Origin: Flavisolibacter amylovorans
Lineage (GTDB): Bacteria > Bacteroidota > Bacteroidia > Chitinophagales > Chitinophagaceae
Assembly (NCBI RefSeq): GCF_039541815.1
Contig: NZ_BAABGY010000011.1
Coordinates: 124,001 to 188,000, forward strand
DNA: 64,000 bases
Direction of reading: 5' to 3'
Positions 1-9,821 of this stretch are shown here, one piece after another; within the stretch, counting starts at the first letter, position 1; the number at the start of each line of letters is the position of its first letter. A program made the translations under genes and the position numbers. Under the pieces are notes generated by a model that was not told where the DNA came from, made no database searches, and saw nothing but the letters and a program-made list of their open reading frames with translations.

Positions 1-581
1 CACTGCTCCTTCAGCAGCCAGCCATAGCCTTTCTGCACGAGGTCGTCGGGATCGGTAAGCAAGGCCCCGGCGATGGCGAGGCTTTCTTCGAGGAAAGCGC
101 CCTTGCGCGCGGGCACAATGAGCGACACCGCCGCCGCGCGGCGCACCCAGCGGTTCTTTGAGACGGCCCACTCCCGGAGCACCGGCAACTGCTCCGGGAA
201 CTTCATGAGGTAAGCGCCCAGCACATTGTTGCAAAAGTCGTCGCAGTGCGCCCAGTTATGGACATGCGCATCGATCCAGTGCGTGAAGGTGCCGAGATCA
301 TCAGTCGCAAAATGCTTCTTTTGTGTCAGCGCCCAGGCTGCCGCGATATGTCCTTCCTCCATCATGCCGCTCCGCCAGAGGTCCTCGCACAGTACAAATA
401 CGGATTCCTTGCCCTGCCCCGACAGTTCTCTGGCGTAGGCTTTTGCAAGGGCCCGCGTATCCGCCATACGGAGTCCGTAAGATTCAATGCCTTCTTTGAA
501 AAAGCGTTTGGCGCCATCCCGGTTGCGCGGGTTGCCTCGGGCGGCGAGTTCGGCGCGGAGGCGAGTGAGAAGCGGGTGCAT
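1..581 (-). CDS. DNA alkylation repair protein, AlkD-like (C-terminus outside window)
   Basis: Reading from the ATG at 581 down to the window edge gives about 193 residues of an all-helical protein. It has the AlkD/HEAT-like signature: a tryptophan-rich segment (HNWAHCDDFCNN), then SKNRWVRRAAAVS, then DDLVQKGYGWLLKE at the cut end. In AlkD enzymes this scaffold holds N3- or N7-alkylated bases for excision without base flipping. Family members are about 220-240 residues, so about 30-40 are missing here. The neighbour at 652-1050 lies on the same strand and upstream, with 70 nt between them. The family call rests on recognised motifs; the substrate is inferred. Confidence 0.8.
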   Translation of the reverse strand, partial: MHPLLTRLRAELAARGNPRNRDGAKRFFKEGIESYGLRMADTRALAKAYARELSGQGKESVFVLCEDLWRSGMMEEGHIAAAWALTQKKHFATDDLGTFTHWIDAHVHNWAHCDDFCNNVLGAYLMKFPEQLPVLREWAVSKNRWVRRAAAVSLIVPARKGAFLEESLAIAGALLTDPDDLVQKGYGWLLKEQ

Positions 582-651
582 GATTATTGGGTGGTGGCGT
601 GAAGAGCGTGGTTATCGGTTGTGCGTCTGCGTTACAATAGGTGCGGCATGC

Positions 652-1050
652 TCAGCCGGTGGCCGCGGCTGCGCTCCGCTTTCGCCGCTGCGCATCGCGT
701 ACGTTGAGGACGATGCTGAGTGCGAAGCTAAGGACAAAGAAGGCGAGCGTGGCGCCTTCCACGAGGCCTCGGTCGAAATTGATGCCGGTAATTTTCAGCA
801 GGAGAAAGTGAATATAGGAGCGGCTCTCGTCGTGCAGTCCCATCTTCGCGCGCACCTGCCAGTGCCAGTCGGTGCAGGCGCAATAGCCCAGGCCGTACCA
901 GATGCCCAGCACGAACCACGAGCCCGCGGTCAGCAGCATCGTGGCGAGGTGGAGCCGCCGCGTACGGCGGAAGGCCCAGCCCGTGATGTTGAACAGGGTC
1001 CAGGCGGTATGGAACACGAAGAAGAAAACGTTCAGGAAAGCGTACCCCAT
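652..1050 (-). CDS. DUF2784 family membrane protein
   Basis: A 132-residue protein with three or four hydrophobic segments. It contains the conserved stretch FNITGWAFRRTRRLHL followed by WFVLGIWYGLGYCACTDWHW, which is characteristic of DUF2784 inner-membrane proteins of unknown function. An open frame extends upstream to 1191, but that extension is polar and unlike the family, so the ATG at 1050, just before the first membrane segment, is preferred. The C-terminus is a short basic Arg/Lys tail, predicted cytoplasmic. No function can be assigned. Confidence 0.8.
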   Translation of the reverse strand: MGYAFLNVFFFVFHTAWTLFNITGWAFRRTRRLHLATMLLTAGSWFVLGIWYGLGYCACTDWHWQVRAKMGLHDESRSYIHFLLLKITGINFDRGLVEGATLAFFVLSFALSIVLNVRDAQRRKRSAAAATG

Positions 1051-1225
1051 AAGCACCTGACTTTGCGGCAAGATAAGCAGTTGCTGTCGCCTGCTGTCGT
1101 TAGCGGCCTGTTTTCTCAATAGGGCTGGATGCACCCGTGGCCGGTTGGGCTGCGTATCCGGTTCTCGCACTTGGTGCCGCTTGCTGATCAATTCGTTACC
1201 GGCGTTTCTCCCTTAGCTTCGCGCC

Positions 1226-1612
1226 ATGGAAAAAACGGCGCTCCTCGAAATACTGCACCGGCGCATGATCGAAGAGATCCAGGACTACGCCATCATCCTG
1301 ATGGACGTTGACGGCACCATCCTCTCCTGGAACAAGGGCGCCCAGCAGATCAAAGGCTACAGCGCCGACGAGATCATCGGGCAGAACTTCCGGGCCTTCT
1401 ACCTCCCGCAACACCGCGAGCAGGGGCTCCCCGACCTGCTGCTGGCACAGGCCACCAAGGAGGGCCGCGCCAAGCACATCGGCATTCGCGTGCGCAAAGA
1501 CGGCAGTACCTTTTGGGGCTCCATCCTCATCACAGCCCTCCACGACGACGACGGCACCGTGGTGGGCTTCACCAAGCTGACCAAGGAGCTCGGTGACAAC
1601 GAGATCGATTAG
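1226..1612 (+). CDS. Single PAS-domain protein
   Basis: The 128 residues are almost exactly one PAS fold. After a short helical start comes DYAIILMDVDGTILSWNKGA, then the core GYSADEIIGQNFRAFY, and at the end WGSILITALHDDDGTVVGF, the usual PAS/PAC closing hairpin. There is no kinase, cyclase or HTH output domain, so it probably acts as a separate sensor or partner protein. A -7-like TAGCTTCG lies at 1214-1221, only four bases before the ATG. A Crp/Fnr regulator follows about 150 nt downstream, separated by a GATC heptad array. Ligand and partner are unknown. Confidence 0.8.
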   Translation: MEKTALLEILHRRMIEEIQDYAIILMDVDGTILSWNKGAQQIKGYSADEIIGQNFRAFYLPQHREQGLPDLLLAQATKEGRAKHIGIRVRKDGSTFWGSILITALHDDDGTVVGFTKLTKELGDNEID

Positions 1613-1620
1613 GGATTGCA

Positions 1621-1681
1621 GATCTGTGATCGCGGATCTCGGATGTGATTTCAGATGTGAGATTTCGGATTTCAGATGTAT
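1621..1681. repeat. GATC-heptad tandem array
   Basis: Nine degenerate units, mostly 7 nt, of the pattern GATCTGT / GATCGCG / GATCTCG / GATTTCA fill the gap between the PAS gene and the Crp/Fnr promoter. It is the same family as the arrays at 14661-14693, 32084-32114, 32195-32231 and 37768-37816. Confidence 0.85.
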
Positions 1682-1730
1682 TGCTGACGCACGCCAGGTA
1701 GATCTGAGATCACTCTGGCGCCTGCTTGCG

Positions 1731-1738
1731 TATTTTTG
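1731..1738 (+). promoter_or_regulatory. Bacteroidota -7 box for the Crp/Fnr gene
   Basis: TATTTTTG is a perfect TAnnTTTG match. It lies 24 nt before the ATG at 1763 and overlaps a possible earlier ATG at 1736, which argues against that earlier start. Confidence 0.6.
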
Positions 1739-1762
1739 GAGGCGTCCTTTCCGCGCCTTTTT

Positions 1763-2362
1763 ATGGATTCACCACCACCCGTCGCTCCGCTTGAATACCT
1801 GCGCCGCCAGCTCGAGCGCTTTGCCCCGCTGCCCAACGACGAGTGGGAGCTACTGCCGCCGCACCTGGAGGAGCGCACCCTTCCGAAGGGAGCCCTGTTC
1901 GTGGAGGCCGGCAAGCGTGCGCCCTGGGTGGCCTTTGTGCTCGCGGGAACCTTCCGGCAGTATTACACGGTCGACGGCGTGGAGCGCAGCACCTACTTTT
2001 ATTTGGAGGGCGACCTCCTCTGCGATTACCTCGGCTGCCTGCGCGGCCGCCCGGCGGGCCTGAGCATCGAAGTGCTGGAGGCGGCCCAGGTACTGTGCTT
2101 TCCCTACGAAGTGATCGATACCCTGTACCGGCAACGGCCTGCCTGGGGCACCCTCGGCCGCAAGCTGGCCGAGTACCTGGCCGCGGGCCTGGAGGAGCGG
2201 ATGGTATCGCTGCTCACCGAAAGGCCGGAGGCGCGCTATGCCGCCCTGCTGGCCGGCAACAAGACGCGCATCCTCGAGCGCATCCCGCAGCAATATATCG
2301 CGAGCTACCTGGGCATCACACCGGTGAGCCTCAGCCGGATCCGCGGACGGAGAGGTGCATAG
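1763..2362 (+). CDS. Crp/Fnr-family transcriptional regulator
   Basis: A 199-residue protein. Residues 10-125 look like a cyclic-nucleotide-binding beta-roll (ERTLPKGALFVEAG, FVLAGTFRQYY, STYFYLEGDLL). The C-terminal helix-turn-helix is QQYIASYLGITPVSLSRIRG. The arginine- and glutamate-containing phosphate-binding cassette of true cAMP receptors is not evident, as in most Bacteroidota members of this family. The start at 1763 is chosen because the -7 box lies over the alternative start at 1736. Regulon and ligand cannot be deduced. Confidence 0.85.
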   Translation: MDSPPPVAPLEYLRRQLERFAPLPNDEWELLPPHLEERTLPKGALFVEAGKRAPWVAFVLAGTFRQYYTVDGVERSTYFYLEGDLLCDYLGCLRGRPAGLSIEVLEAAQVLCFPYEVIDTLYRQRPAWGTLGRKLAEYLAAGLEERMVSLLTERPEARYAALLAGNKTRILERIPQQYIASYLGITPVSLSRIRGRRGA

Positions 2363-2454
2363 TTTGAGGTTTGTAGTTGTGGCCACTTGATCAGTCCATG
2401 CCCGCCCCCCGGCCTGACGAACGCGTAAATATTAAAATCTTTCCTCTCTACGCC

Positions 2455-2844
2455 TCACGCTTCCCGGTAGGCGGAACCGCTGCTTTTCTGTTTACCGACA
2501 AAGCCCAGGTGCCTATGAGCGAACCCGGTGGCATACTTCAGCCCATAGCCGAACACACGGTCGAAGGAGGCATGGGCGAAGAGCAAAAGGCCGGCAACGA
2601 GCAACACCTCGTATCCGCCGAAGTACCCGGCTGCAACAACGCCGAGTGCGCCGCCGCGGTGGTGGGCCATGTTGTAGGCGACGGCGCCGGCGCGCGGCCC
2701 GGCCGCATAGCCCAGCATGCTGGCGTCGGGAGCGAAGAAGAGGAGGGCCCAGGCCCAGGGCGGAAGAGATAGCGGCTGCTGACCGAGGAAATACAGGGCG
2801 GCGCCGGTGAGCGCGGCCTCTTCGAGTGCGATGAGGGTCTTCAT
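2455..2844 (-). CDS. DUF4260 family membrane protein
   Basis: A 129-residue protein with about four hydrophobic helices. Recognisable DUF4260 features are the early LIALEEAAL segment, FFAPDASMLGYAAGPRAGAVAYNMAHH (quoted here only as a region around residues 36-62), and the later ASFDRVFGYGLKYATGF. The frame is open back to 2895, but the ATG at 2844 begins the family-like sequence. The family has no known function. The gene lies head-to-tail with the response regulator at 2914-3342. Confidence 0.8.
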   Translation of the reverse strand: MKTLIALEEAALTGAALYFLGQQPLSLPPWAWALLFFAPDASMLGYAAGPRAGAVAYNMAHHRGGALGVVAAGYFGGYEVLLVAGLLLFAHASFDRVFGYGLKYATGFAHRHLGFVGKQKSSGSAYREA

Positions 2845-2913
2845 GACGATTGTTTCGTCAAAGCTCCCGCTCGCGGGTTCTTCCGCGCTTAACAATCGCT
2901 AAGAAATGGCCGC

Positions 2914-3342
2914 TCAGAGCAGGTCGGCATTGGGGTGCCGCGCGATCTTCCAATAGTTGAGGATCATTTCGACCATATGCACCAGCGCCTTGAAATCGTT
3001 CGGCTTCGAGAAGAAGCCTTGCGACAGGTTCTCATACGATTCGAGCACGGCCGCGTGGTTGGTGGTGGTGCTGAGGAAGATGTAGGGAATGCTCTTGCGG
3101 CGGAGCGCCGGATCCTGGTTGATGAGGCGCTTCAGCTCGGCGCCCGACATGCCGGGCACGTTGATGTCGGAGAAGATGATGAAGGGCTTGTCGCGGGTAG
3201 TCTTCAAATAGGTATAGGCATCGGTGCAGCTCTCGAAGAACTTGAGCTTGTTGATGACCTCAAGGGACGCAAACACCTCGGCGAGCAGGTCGCGGTCGTC
3301 CTTGTCGTCGTCGATAATGATGATGGGGCCGGTGCGGGCCAT
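2914..3342 (-). CDS. CheY-like single-domain response regulator
   Basis: A 142-residue receiver domain with no output domain. It begins PIIIIDDDKDDRDLL (acidic pocket), has the phospho-acceptor Asp in FSDINVPGMSG, the conserved Thr/Ser switch in PYIFLSTT, and the invariant Lys in GFFSKPNDF. These are the features of the Bacteroidota regulators often paired with PAS-rich hybrid kinases. The reading frame is open far upstream (to 3963), but only the portion from the ATG at 3342 is receiver-like. A decayed PAS gene lies immediately upstream on the same strand, so its cognate kinase may have been lost. Confidence 0.88.
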   Translation of the reverse strand: MARTGPIIIIDDDKDDRDLLAEVFASLEVINKLKFFESCTDAYTYLKTTRDKPFIIFSDINVPGMSGAELKRLINQDPALRRKSIPYIFLSTTTNHAAVLESYENLSQGFFSKPNDFKALVHMVEMILNYWKIARHPNADLL

Positions 3343-3398
3343 GGGAGCGGGATTTGAGGAGCAATAAGGAAAAATCGGACCACGGGGGCACATAGCCA

Positions 3399-3659
3399 TT
3401 AGCCGGGCCCTTCGATGCCGGCGCGTACGCGCTCTCGGTCGCCGTCGGCCAAGACGCCGGGGGCTATGCCGGGATCGAGGTCCTAAGCCGGCGGCAGGCC
3501 GAACCGTTGCTTGAAGCGCTCGTTTCCGGAGAACAGGTTGCCAGCCGGGTCGCAGTACCAGATGCCGAGCCCCGCGGCTTCCCCGGCGAAGCGCAGCGAA
3601 TCGTCGCTGTCGCTCGCTCCGCCTTGTAGAAAACGATATGCTGCCGCACTGCTCATCAT
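3399..3659 (-). pseudogene. PAS-domain remnant with in-frame stop
   Basis: From the ATG at 3659 a 58-residue peptide runs to a TAG at 3483. Its second half, RFAGEAAGLGIWYCDPAGN followed by RFKQRFGLPPA, is the typical first half of a PAS domain. Reading through the TAG in the same frame continues with residues resembling the next PAS segment (GDRERVRAGIEG) until a TAA at 3399-3401. No kinase follows. The simplest reading is a truncated remnant of a hybrid sensor kinase. A short functional peptide is possible but less likely. Confidence 0.5.
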
Positions 3660-3920
3660 GTCGCTGGTCGTTATAAGTAAGGGTGAAGGTATGGCCGGCG
3701 AGCGGGAGGCGACTGTTCCAACAAACAGCCGCGGTCGCATTGCTGCTCCGGGGAACACCCATAGCTACCTGTACTTCAGCCTGGACCCGGGAGGGCGGTC
3801 GGGTCGGCTTGAAGGTACAGCAGTACCGCCGCTCGCCGGTTCCGGCTACGCTTGCCACGACCCCGGTCTGAATCGGGCGAGGCAGCCCGTAGGAATACGG
3901 GTGGGCGCTCCCCCGGCGGG

Positions 3921-4346
3921 CTAGCGGGTTGCCTGCACCAGCTCGCCCGCAAGGCGCCTGCAAAACTCTTTGATCTCTTCACGTACCTGCCGGAACGCGG
4001 CTTCGATCTCGGCCTCGGAGCCGGTAGCTTTTGCCGGGTCGGGGAAGGCAGCATGCAATTTCGTGGCCGATGCCGGAAAGTGGGGGCAACGCTCCTGCGC
4101 ATTGTCGCAGACCGTGAGTACATAGTCGAAGGACTCGCCGGCGTATTCATCGACCCTGTTCGATGACTGGCCGGAAATGTCGATGCCGTCGGCTTTCATG
4201 GTAGCAACGGCGCGTGGGTTGACCCCGTGGGCCTCTATTCCTGCACTGCGTACTTCAAGTGCCGTTCCGCCGAAATGCTTCAGGTAGCCTTCCGCTATCT
4301 GGCTGCGGCAGCTGTTGCCGGTACATAATACCAATATTCGTTTCAT
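3921..4346 (-). CDS. arsC: Arsenate reductase, thioredoxin-coupled (LMW-PTP fold)
   Basis: A 141-residue enzyme that reduces arsenate to arsenite in the cytoplasm. The P-loop CTGNSCRS gives catalytic Cys8 with Cys13 and Arg14. The redox relay cysteines of the thioredoxin-linked class are Cys80 and Cys87 in the segment VCDNAQERCP, and the general-acid Asp is in FPDPA (residue 103). It is the last gene of the minus-strand ars operon. Its ATG overlaps by one base the stop of a 51-residue membrane protein (TGATG arrangement), implying translational coupling. Confidence 0.93.
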   Translation of the reverse strand: MKRILVLCTGNSCRSQIAEGYLKHFGGTALEVRSAGIEAHGVNPRAVATMKADGIDISGQSSNRVDEYAGESFDYVLTVCDNAQERCPHFPASATKLHAAFPDPAKATGSEAEIEAAFRQVREEIKEFCRRLAGELVQATR

Positions 4347-4501
4347 CAGTCGATTTTTACAACGCTTATAAAGATCCAGAGGAGGTTGATGATCGTGAAC
4401 CGTGGGTCGAAGCCGAACGCGACGTTGAGCGCGATGATGCCCACGAGGATGATGCCGAAGCGCTTATGACGCGCGATCCAGGGTCTTGTGTCTTTATTCA
4501 T
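4346..4501 (-). CDS. Small membrane protein in the ars operon
   Basis: A 51-residue ORF from the ATG at 4501 to a TGA that shares one base with the arsC start codon. After a basic N-terminus (NKDTRPWIARHKR) come two hydrophobic segments, about residues 14-29 and 36-48 (FGIILVGIIALNVAFG and IINLLWIFISVV). Codon use is like the neighbouring genes. The tight coupling to arsC and the position after arsM suggest a real gene. I do not recognise a family. It is much too small to be an ArsB or Acr3 pump. A regulatory or membrane-anchoring role is possible but unsupported. Confidence 0.7.
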   Translation of the reverse strand: MNKDTRPWIARHKRFGIILVGIIALNVAFGFDPRFTIINLLWIFISVVKID

Positions 4502-4564
4502 TTGGGACAGTCGGGATATGCGCCGCCCGCGTGCACGCGGGCGGCGCAGCTTTATAAATCAGAA

Positions 4565-5407
4565 TCAGTTGCAGCAGCCGGGCTGGCAGCAGGGTGCCGC
4601 TTGCGGTTTCTCGGCATACACCGTTACGGAAAAGATGCCGGTGCCGGAGTGTTTGAAGGCCTCGAGCTCGTCGGCGCCGAGGTAAGCGCCCAGTATGTCG
4701 TCGGGGATGGTGATCACTTTTTCCTTTTGCACCGTCAGGTTCGTGAACCCGCTTGCGCGGATCAGTTCCAGGTAGGCTTCCTTCTGTATCGCTCCCGATA
4801 CGCAGCCGGCGTACATTTCGGCGGCGTGCTGTATGTTTTCGGGCAGGCGGCCCACGAGCACGATGTCGGAGATCGAGAAATGGCCGCCCGGCTTCAGTAC
4901 CCGGAAGATCTCCCGGAATACGGCTTTCTTATCCGGTACCAGGTTGAGCACGCAGTTAGACACCACCACGTCTGCGGTGTCGGTTGCAATGGGCATGTTG
5001 TCGATGTCGCCTTCATGGAACTCCACGTTGGTGAACCCGCGCACGGCCGCATGGTGGCGCGCTTTGGCAATCATTTCCGGAGTGAAGTCGATGCCGATTA
5101 CCTTCCCGGCCTCGCCGGTTTCGTGACGGGCGATGAAGCAGTCGTTGCCGGCGCCCGATCCCAGGTCGATCACGGTGTTGCCGGGCCTGATCTGTGCAAA
5201 TTGGGTAGGCAGTCCGCAACCCAACCCGAGGTCGGCGTCCGGGTGGTAGCCTTCGAGGGTCGAGTAGTCGTCGGCCATGATGTTGTATACTTCATCAGAG
5301 CAGCCACCGGAGCCACAGCAGGAAGCGCTGTTGGTGTCTTTGTCCTGGGCGGCGATCTGCGCATACTTTTCGCGCACGAGGTGCTTGAGGTCTTGTTCCG
5401 TTTGCAT
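4565..5407 (-). CDS. arsM: Arsenite S-adenosylmethionine methyltransferase
   Basis: A 280-residue class I methyltransferase that methylates As(III). The SAM-binding motif is DLGSGAGND (residues 81-89), followed by GIDFTPEMI. Cysteines expected for arsenic coordination are present: a CCGSGGC cluster at 30-36, Cys64 in GLGCGLP, Cys152 in SNCVLN and Cys202 in AGCVSG. A second cysteine-rich tail (CCQPGCC) ends the protein. It lies downstream of arsR with a private copy of the putative operator at 5441-5457. Confidence 0.92.
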   Translation of the reverse strand: MQTEQDLKHLVREKYAQIAAQDKDTNSASCCGSGGCSDEVYNIMADDYSTLEGYHPDADLGLGCGLPTQFAQIRPGNTVIDLGSGAGNDCFIARHETGEAGKVIGIDFTPEMIAKARHHAAVRGFTNVEFHEGDIDNMPIATDTADVVVSNCVLNLVPDKKAVFREIFRVLKPGGHFSISDIVLVGRLPENIQHAAEMYAGCVSGAIQKEAYLELIRASGFTNLTVQKEKVITIPDDILGAYLGADELEAFKHSGTGIFSVTVYAEKPQAAPCCQPGCCN

Positions 5408-5440
5408 GTGGATGGTTTTGAGTTTAGCGAGATACTATTT

Positions 5441-5457
5441 ATTGCAATATTGCGATT
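5441..5457 (-). promoter_or_regulatory. Putative ArsR operator upstream of arsM
   Basis: ATTGCAATATTGCGATT contains the perfect palindrome GCAATATTGC. It lies 33 nt before the arsM start and matches 16 of 17 positions of the site before arsR at 5819-5835. Confidence 0.6.
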
Positions 5458-5476
5458 GAGGTATCCAAAAAAAGGG

Positions 5477-5806
5477 TCAGCAGCAACCGGCTCCGCCCTT
5501 GTACGATCCGAACAGCGCAGCCAGCTCTTTCTCGTATCCCTTCCAGGTCTTCGGGTCGATGCAGTAGCAGACGCTTGTTCCTTCGATCGTTCCCTGGATG
5601 AGTCCGACGTTCTTCAACTCGCGCAGGTGCTGGGAGATGGTGGCTTGTGCCAGGCCCAGCTCCTCTACGAGGTCACCGCAGATGCAGGCGTTTGCCTTGA
5701 TGAGGTGTTGCAGGATCGCAATACGCGCGGGGTGGGCAATGGCCTTGAGCAGGGTGGCGAGCTTATTCTGATGCGCCGTGAACATTTCCGTTTTCGTAAC
5801 CCCCAT
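5477..5806 (-). CDS. arsR: ArsR/SmtB-family metalloregulator
   Basis: A 109-residue winged-helix repressor. The core is ALFG-type DNA-binding sequence: AIAHPARIAILQHL, then the metal-site helix start ACICGDLVEEL with Cys41 and Cys43, then recognition helix QATISQHLRELKNVGLI. Further thiols are Cys80 and Cys82, and the protein ends in a Cys pair (108-109). The likely effector is As(III) or Sb(III), given arsM and arsC downstream. A 17-bp near-palindrome lies 12 nt upstream of the start, consistent with autoregulation. Confidence 0.92.
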   Translation of the reverse strand: MGVTKTEMFTAHQNKLATLLKAIAHPARIAILQHLIKANACICGDLVEELGLAQATISQHLRELKNVGLIQGTIEGTSVCYCIDPKTWKGYEKELAALFGSYKGGAGCC

Positions 5807-5818
5807 ATTGTTCGTTTG

Positions 5819-5835
5819 ATTGCAATATTACGATT
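5819..5835 (-). promoter_or_regulatory. Putative ArsR operator upstream of arsR
   Basis: ATTGCAATATTACGATT, one mismatch from the copy at 5441-5457. Its position 12 nt upstream of the arsR start fits repression by promoter occlusion. Confidence 0.6.
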
Positions 5836-5893
5836 AATATTCGCCGGGCAAAAATTTTTTTCATGTGCGGCGTTCCGGATCCGTTGGTGAACA

Positions 5894-5927
5894 CAAAAAG
5901 CCCCGGCAGCATTACTGCTCCGGGGCT
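5894..5927 (-). terminator. Rho-independent terminator after tRNA-Phe
   Basis: The stem AGCCCCGG/CCGGGGCT closes a loop of about 13 nt and is followed on the minus strand by a T run. It lies 15 nt after the 3' end of the tRNA. Confidence 0.7.
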
Positions 5928-5941
5928 GTTGTTTCTGGTTG

Positions 5942-6014
5942 TGGTGTGGGCCGGGGTCGAACCGGCGACACCTAGATTTTCAGTCTAGTGCTCTACCAAC
6001 TGAGCTACCGCACC
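5942..6014 (-). tRNA. tRNA-Phe (GAA)
   Basis: A 73-nt cloverleaf on the minus strand. It has D stem GCTC/GAGC, anticodon stem CTAGA/TCTAG with loop CTGAAAA (anticodon GAA at 5979-5981), and T stem GCCGG/CCGGC with TTCGACC. The acceptor stem GGTGCGG/CCACACC has one C-A mismatch at the fifth pair. The discriminator is A and CCA is not encoded. It is followed by a terminator. Confidence 0.93.
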
Positions 6015-6221
6015 TCCTTTTCCAACCATCGCTTGCGCGAAAGCGGGTTGCAAAAATAGGGATATCCACAGACAATCCCCAAAGAAATTTTCGAAAAAAT
6101 CTGGCTCCCGGGAAAAAGAGCAAGAACACGGATGGGACGGATACCACAGATCAATACTGATCGATCCGTTCCTATTCGTCACACCCGTATGATCCGTGTT
6201 CCATTCCGCTGACCCGGGCAA

Positions 6222-6249
6222 AAGAAAAAGGCCACCCAACGGGCGGCCT
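6222..6249 (-). terminator. Terminator after recQ
   Basis: A GC-rich hairpin (AGGCCGCC with GGTGGCCT) is followed by TTTTTC on the minus strand, 31 nt past the recQ stop. Confidence 0.65.
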
Positions 6250-6250
6250 C

Positions 6251-6279
6251 GTTATTCATTACTGATCATTCATCACTCA

Positions 6280-6287
<8 letters not shown>
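6251..6287. repeat. Heptad array overlapping the end of recQ
   Basis: Degenerate 7-nt units of the type ATTCATT / ACTGATC / ATTCATC / ACTCATT lie between the terminator and the recQ stop. The last units run into the final codons of recQ. Confidence 0.6.
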
Positions 6288-8577
<2,290 letters not shown>

Positions 8578-8818
8578 ACTATTTTATGCTTACGGCGACG
8601 CAAGGTATTCAAGATAATCATTTTGGTCTTCCCGAAAACGGCTGTGTAAGGGTTTTTCATCTGCTGCTGTCCGCGGAGAGGTGCGGTTTGTTCGTTCCGG
8701 TGCTGGCAGCCGTCAGGAGGGGTCCAATCAAGTAAGCGAATGTAGCACAAGGTTGCATAGGCAACTAAATACAAACCGTTAAAACCGTCTTAATGGACGC
8801 CGGGCCGGCATTCTTCGT

Positions 8819-9814
8819 ATGGCGGTAAAAGGCCTAACTTTGCGACCCTTGAAACCGGATACATCCATATTGGAAGCCGCCCGCCGCACCCTCCTCATGG
8901 AAGCGGAATCGGTGCGCGCGCTTACCGACCAGCTCGACGGCTTCGAAGCCACCATCGAAACCCTCGCCGCCTGTACGGGCCGCATCGTGATCTCGGGGAT
9001 CGGCAAAAGCGCCATCATCGCCCAGAAGATCGTGGCCACGCTCAACTCCACGGGCACGCCCGCCCTCTTCCTGCACGCCGCCGACGCCATCCACGGCGAC
9101 CTCGGCATGGTGCAGCCCAACGATGCGGTGATGATCATCTCCAAAAGCGGCGAAAGCCCCGAGATCCGCGTGCTGGTGCCCTTTATCAAGAACTTCGGCA
9201 ACTGCGTGATCGGGATGGTGGGCAACACCGAGAGCTTCCTGGCCAGGCACAGCGACTTCATCCTCAACACCACCGTGCAGCAGGAGGCCTGCCCCAACAA
9301 CCTGGCGCCCACCACCTCTACGACGGCCCAGCTCGCCATGGGCGACGCCATCGCCGTCTGCCTCATGGAGCACCGTGGCTTCAAGGTGGAGGACTTCGCC
9401 AAGCTGCACCCCGGCGGGGCGCTCGGCAAGAAGCTCTTCCTCCGCGTGGGCGACCTCTCGCGCCAGAACGAGCAGCCCCAGGTCAACATCGGCGCCACGC
9501 TCAAGGAGGTGATCGTGGAGATCACGAAGCGCCGCCTGGGCATGACCGCCGTGATCAACAATGCCGGGGAACTTTCCGGCGTCATCACCGACGGCGACCT
9601 GCGCCGCATGCTGGAGCGCACCACCTCGCTCGAAGGCATCCAGGCCGGGCATATCATGACCGAATCGCCCAAGACCATCGACGTTTCCGAGATGGCCGTT
9701 TCCGCGCTCGACATCATGCGCAGCAACAATATTACCCAACTGCTCGTGCTCGACGGGGGCGCCTATGCCGGCGTCATCCACCTGCACGACCTGATCCGCG
9801 AGGGTCTGCTTTAA
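8819..9814 (+). CDS. kdsD: Arabinose-5-phosphate isomerase, KpsF/GutQ family
   Basis: A SIS domain followed by two CBS domains, 331 residues from the longest ATG. The SIS signature GRIVISGIGKSAIIAQKI, STGTPALFLHAADAIHGDLG and ISKSGESPEI are typical of the enzyme that makes arabinose-5-phosphate for Kdo in lipopolysaccharide. The CBS pair starts near GVTLKEVIVEITKRRLGMTAV-like sequence around residue 225. A perfect -7 box TAACTTTG lies inside the ORF at 8835-8842, so translation may really begin at the in-frame TTG at 8849 or the ATG at 8897; family alignments favour one of these. Eight nt separate it from the guanylyltransferase gene. Confidence 0.92.
   Translation: MAVKGLTLRPLKPDTSILEAARRTLLMEAESVRALTDQLDGFEATIETLAACTGRIVISGIGKSAIIAQKIVATLNSTGTPALFLHAADAIHGDLGMVQPNDAVMIISKSGESPEIRVLVPFIKNFGNCVIGMVGNTESFLARHSDFILNTTVQQEACPNNLAPTTSTTAQLAMGDAIAVCLMEHRGFKVEDFAKLHPGGALGKKLFLRVGDLSRQNEQPQVNIGATLKEVIVEITKRRLGMTAVINNAGELSGVITDGDLRRMLERTTSLEGIQAGHIMTESPKTIDVSEMAVSALDIMRSNNITQLLVLDGGAYAGVIHLHDLIREGLL
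8835..8842 (+). promoter_or_regulatory. -7 box inside the annotated start of kdsD
   Basis: TAACTTTG is a perfect TAnnTTTG match 16 nt downstream of the longest-ORF ATG. It implies that the true start codon lies further downstream. Confidence 0.5.
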
Positions 9815-9821
9815 GCCCATT

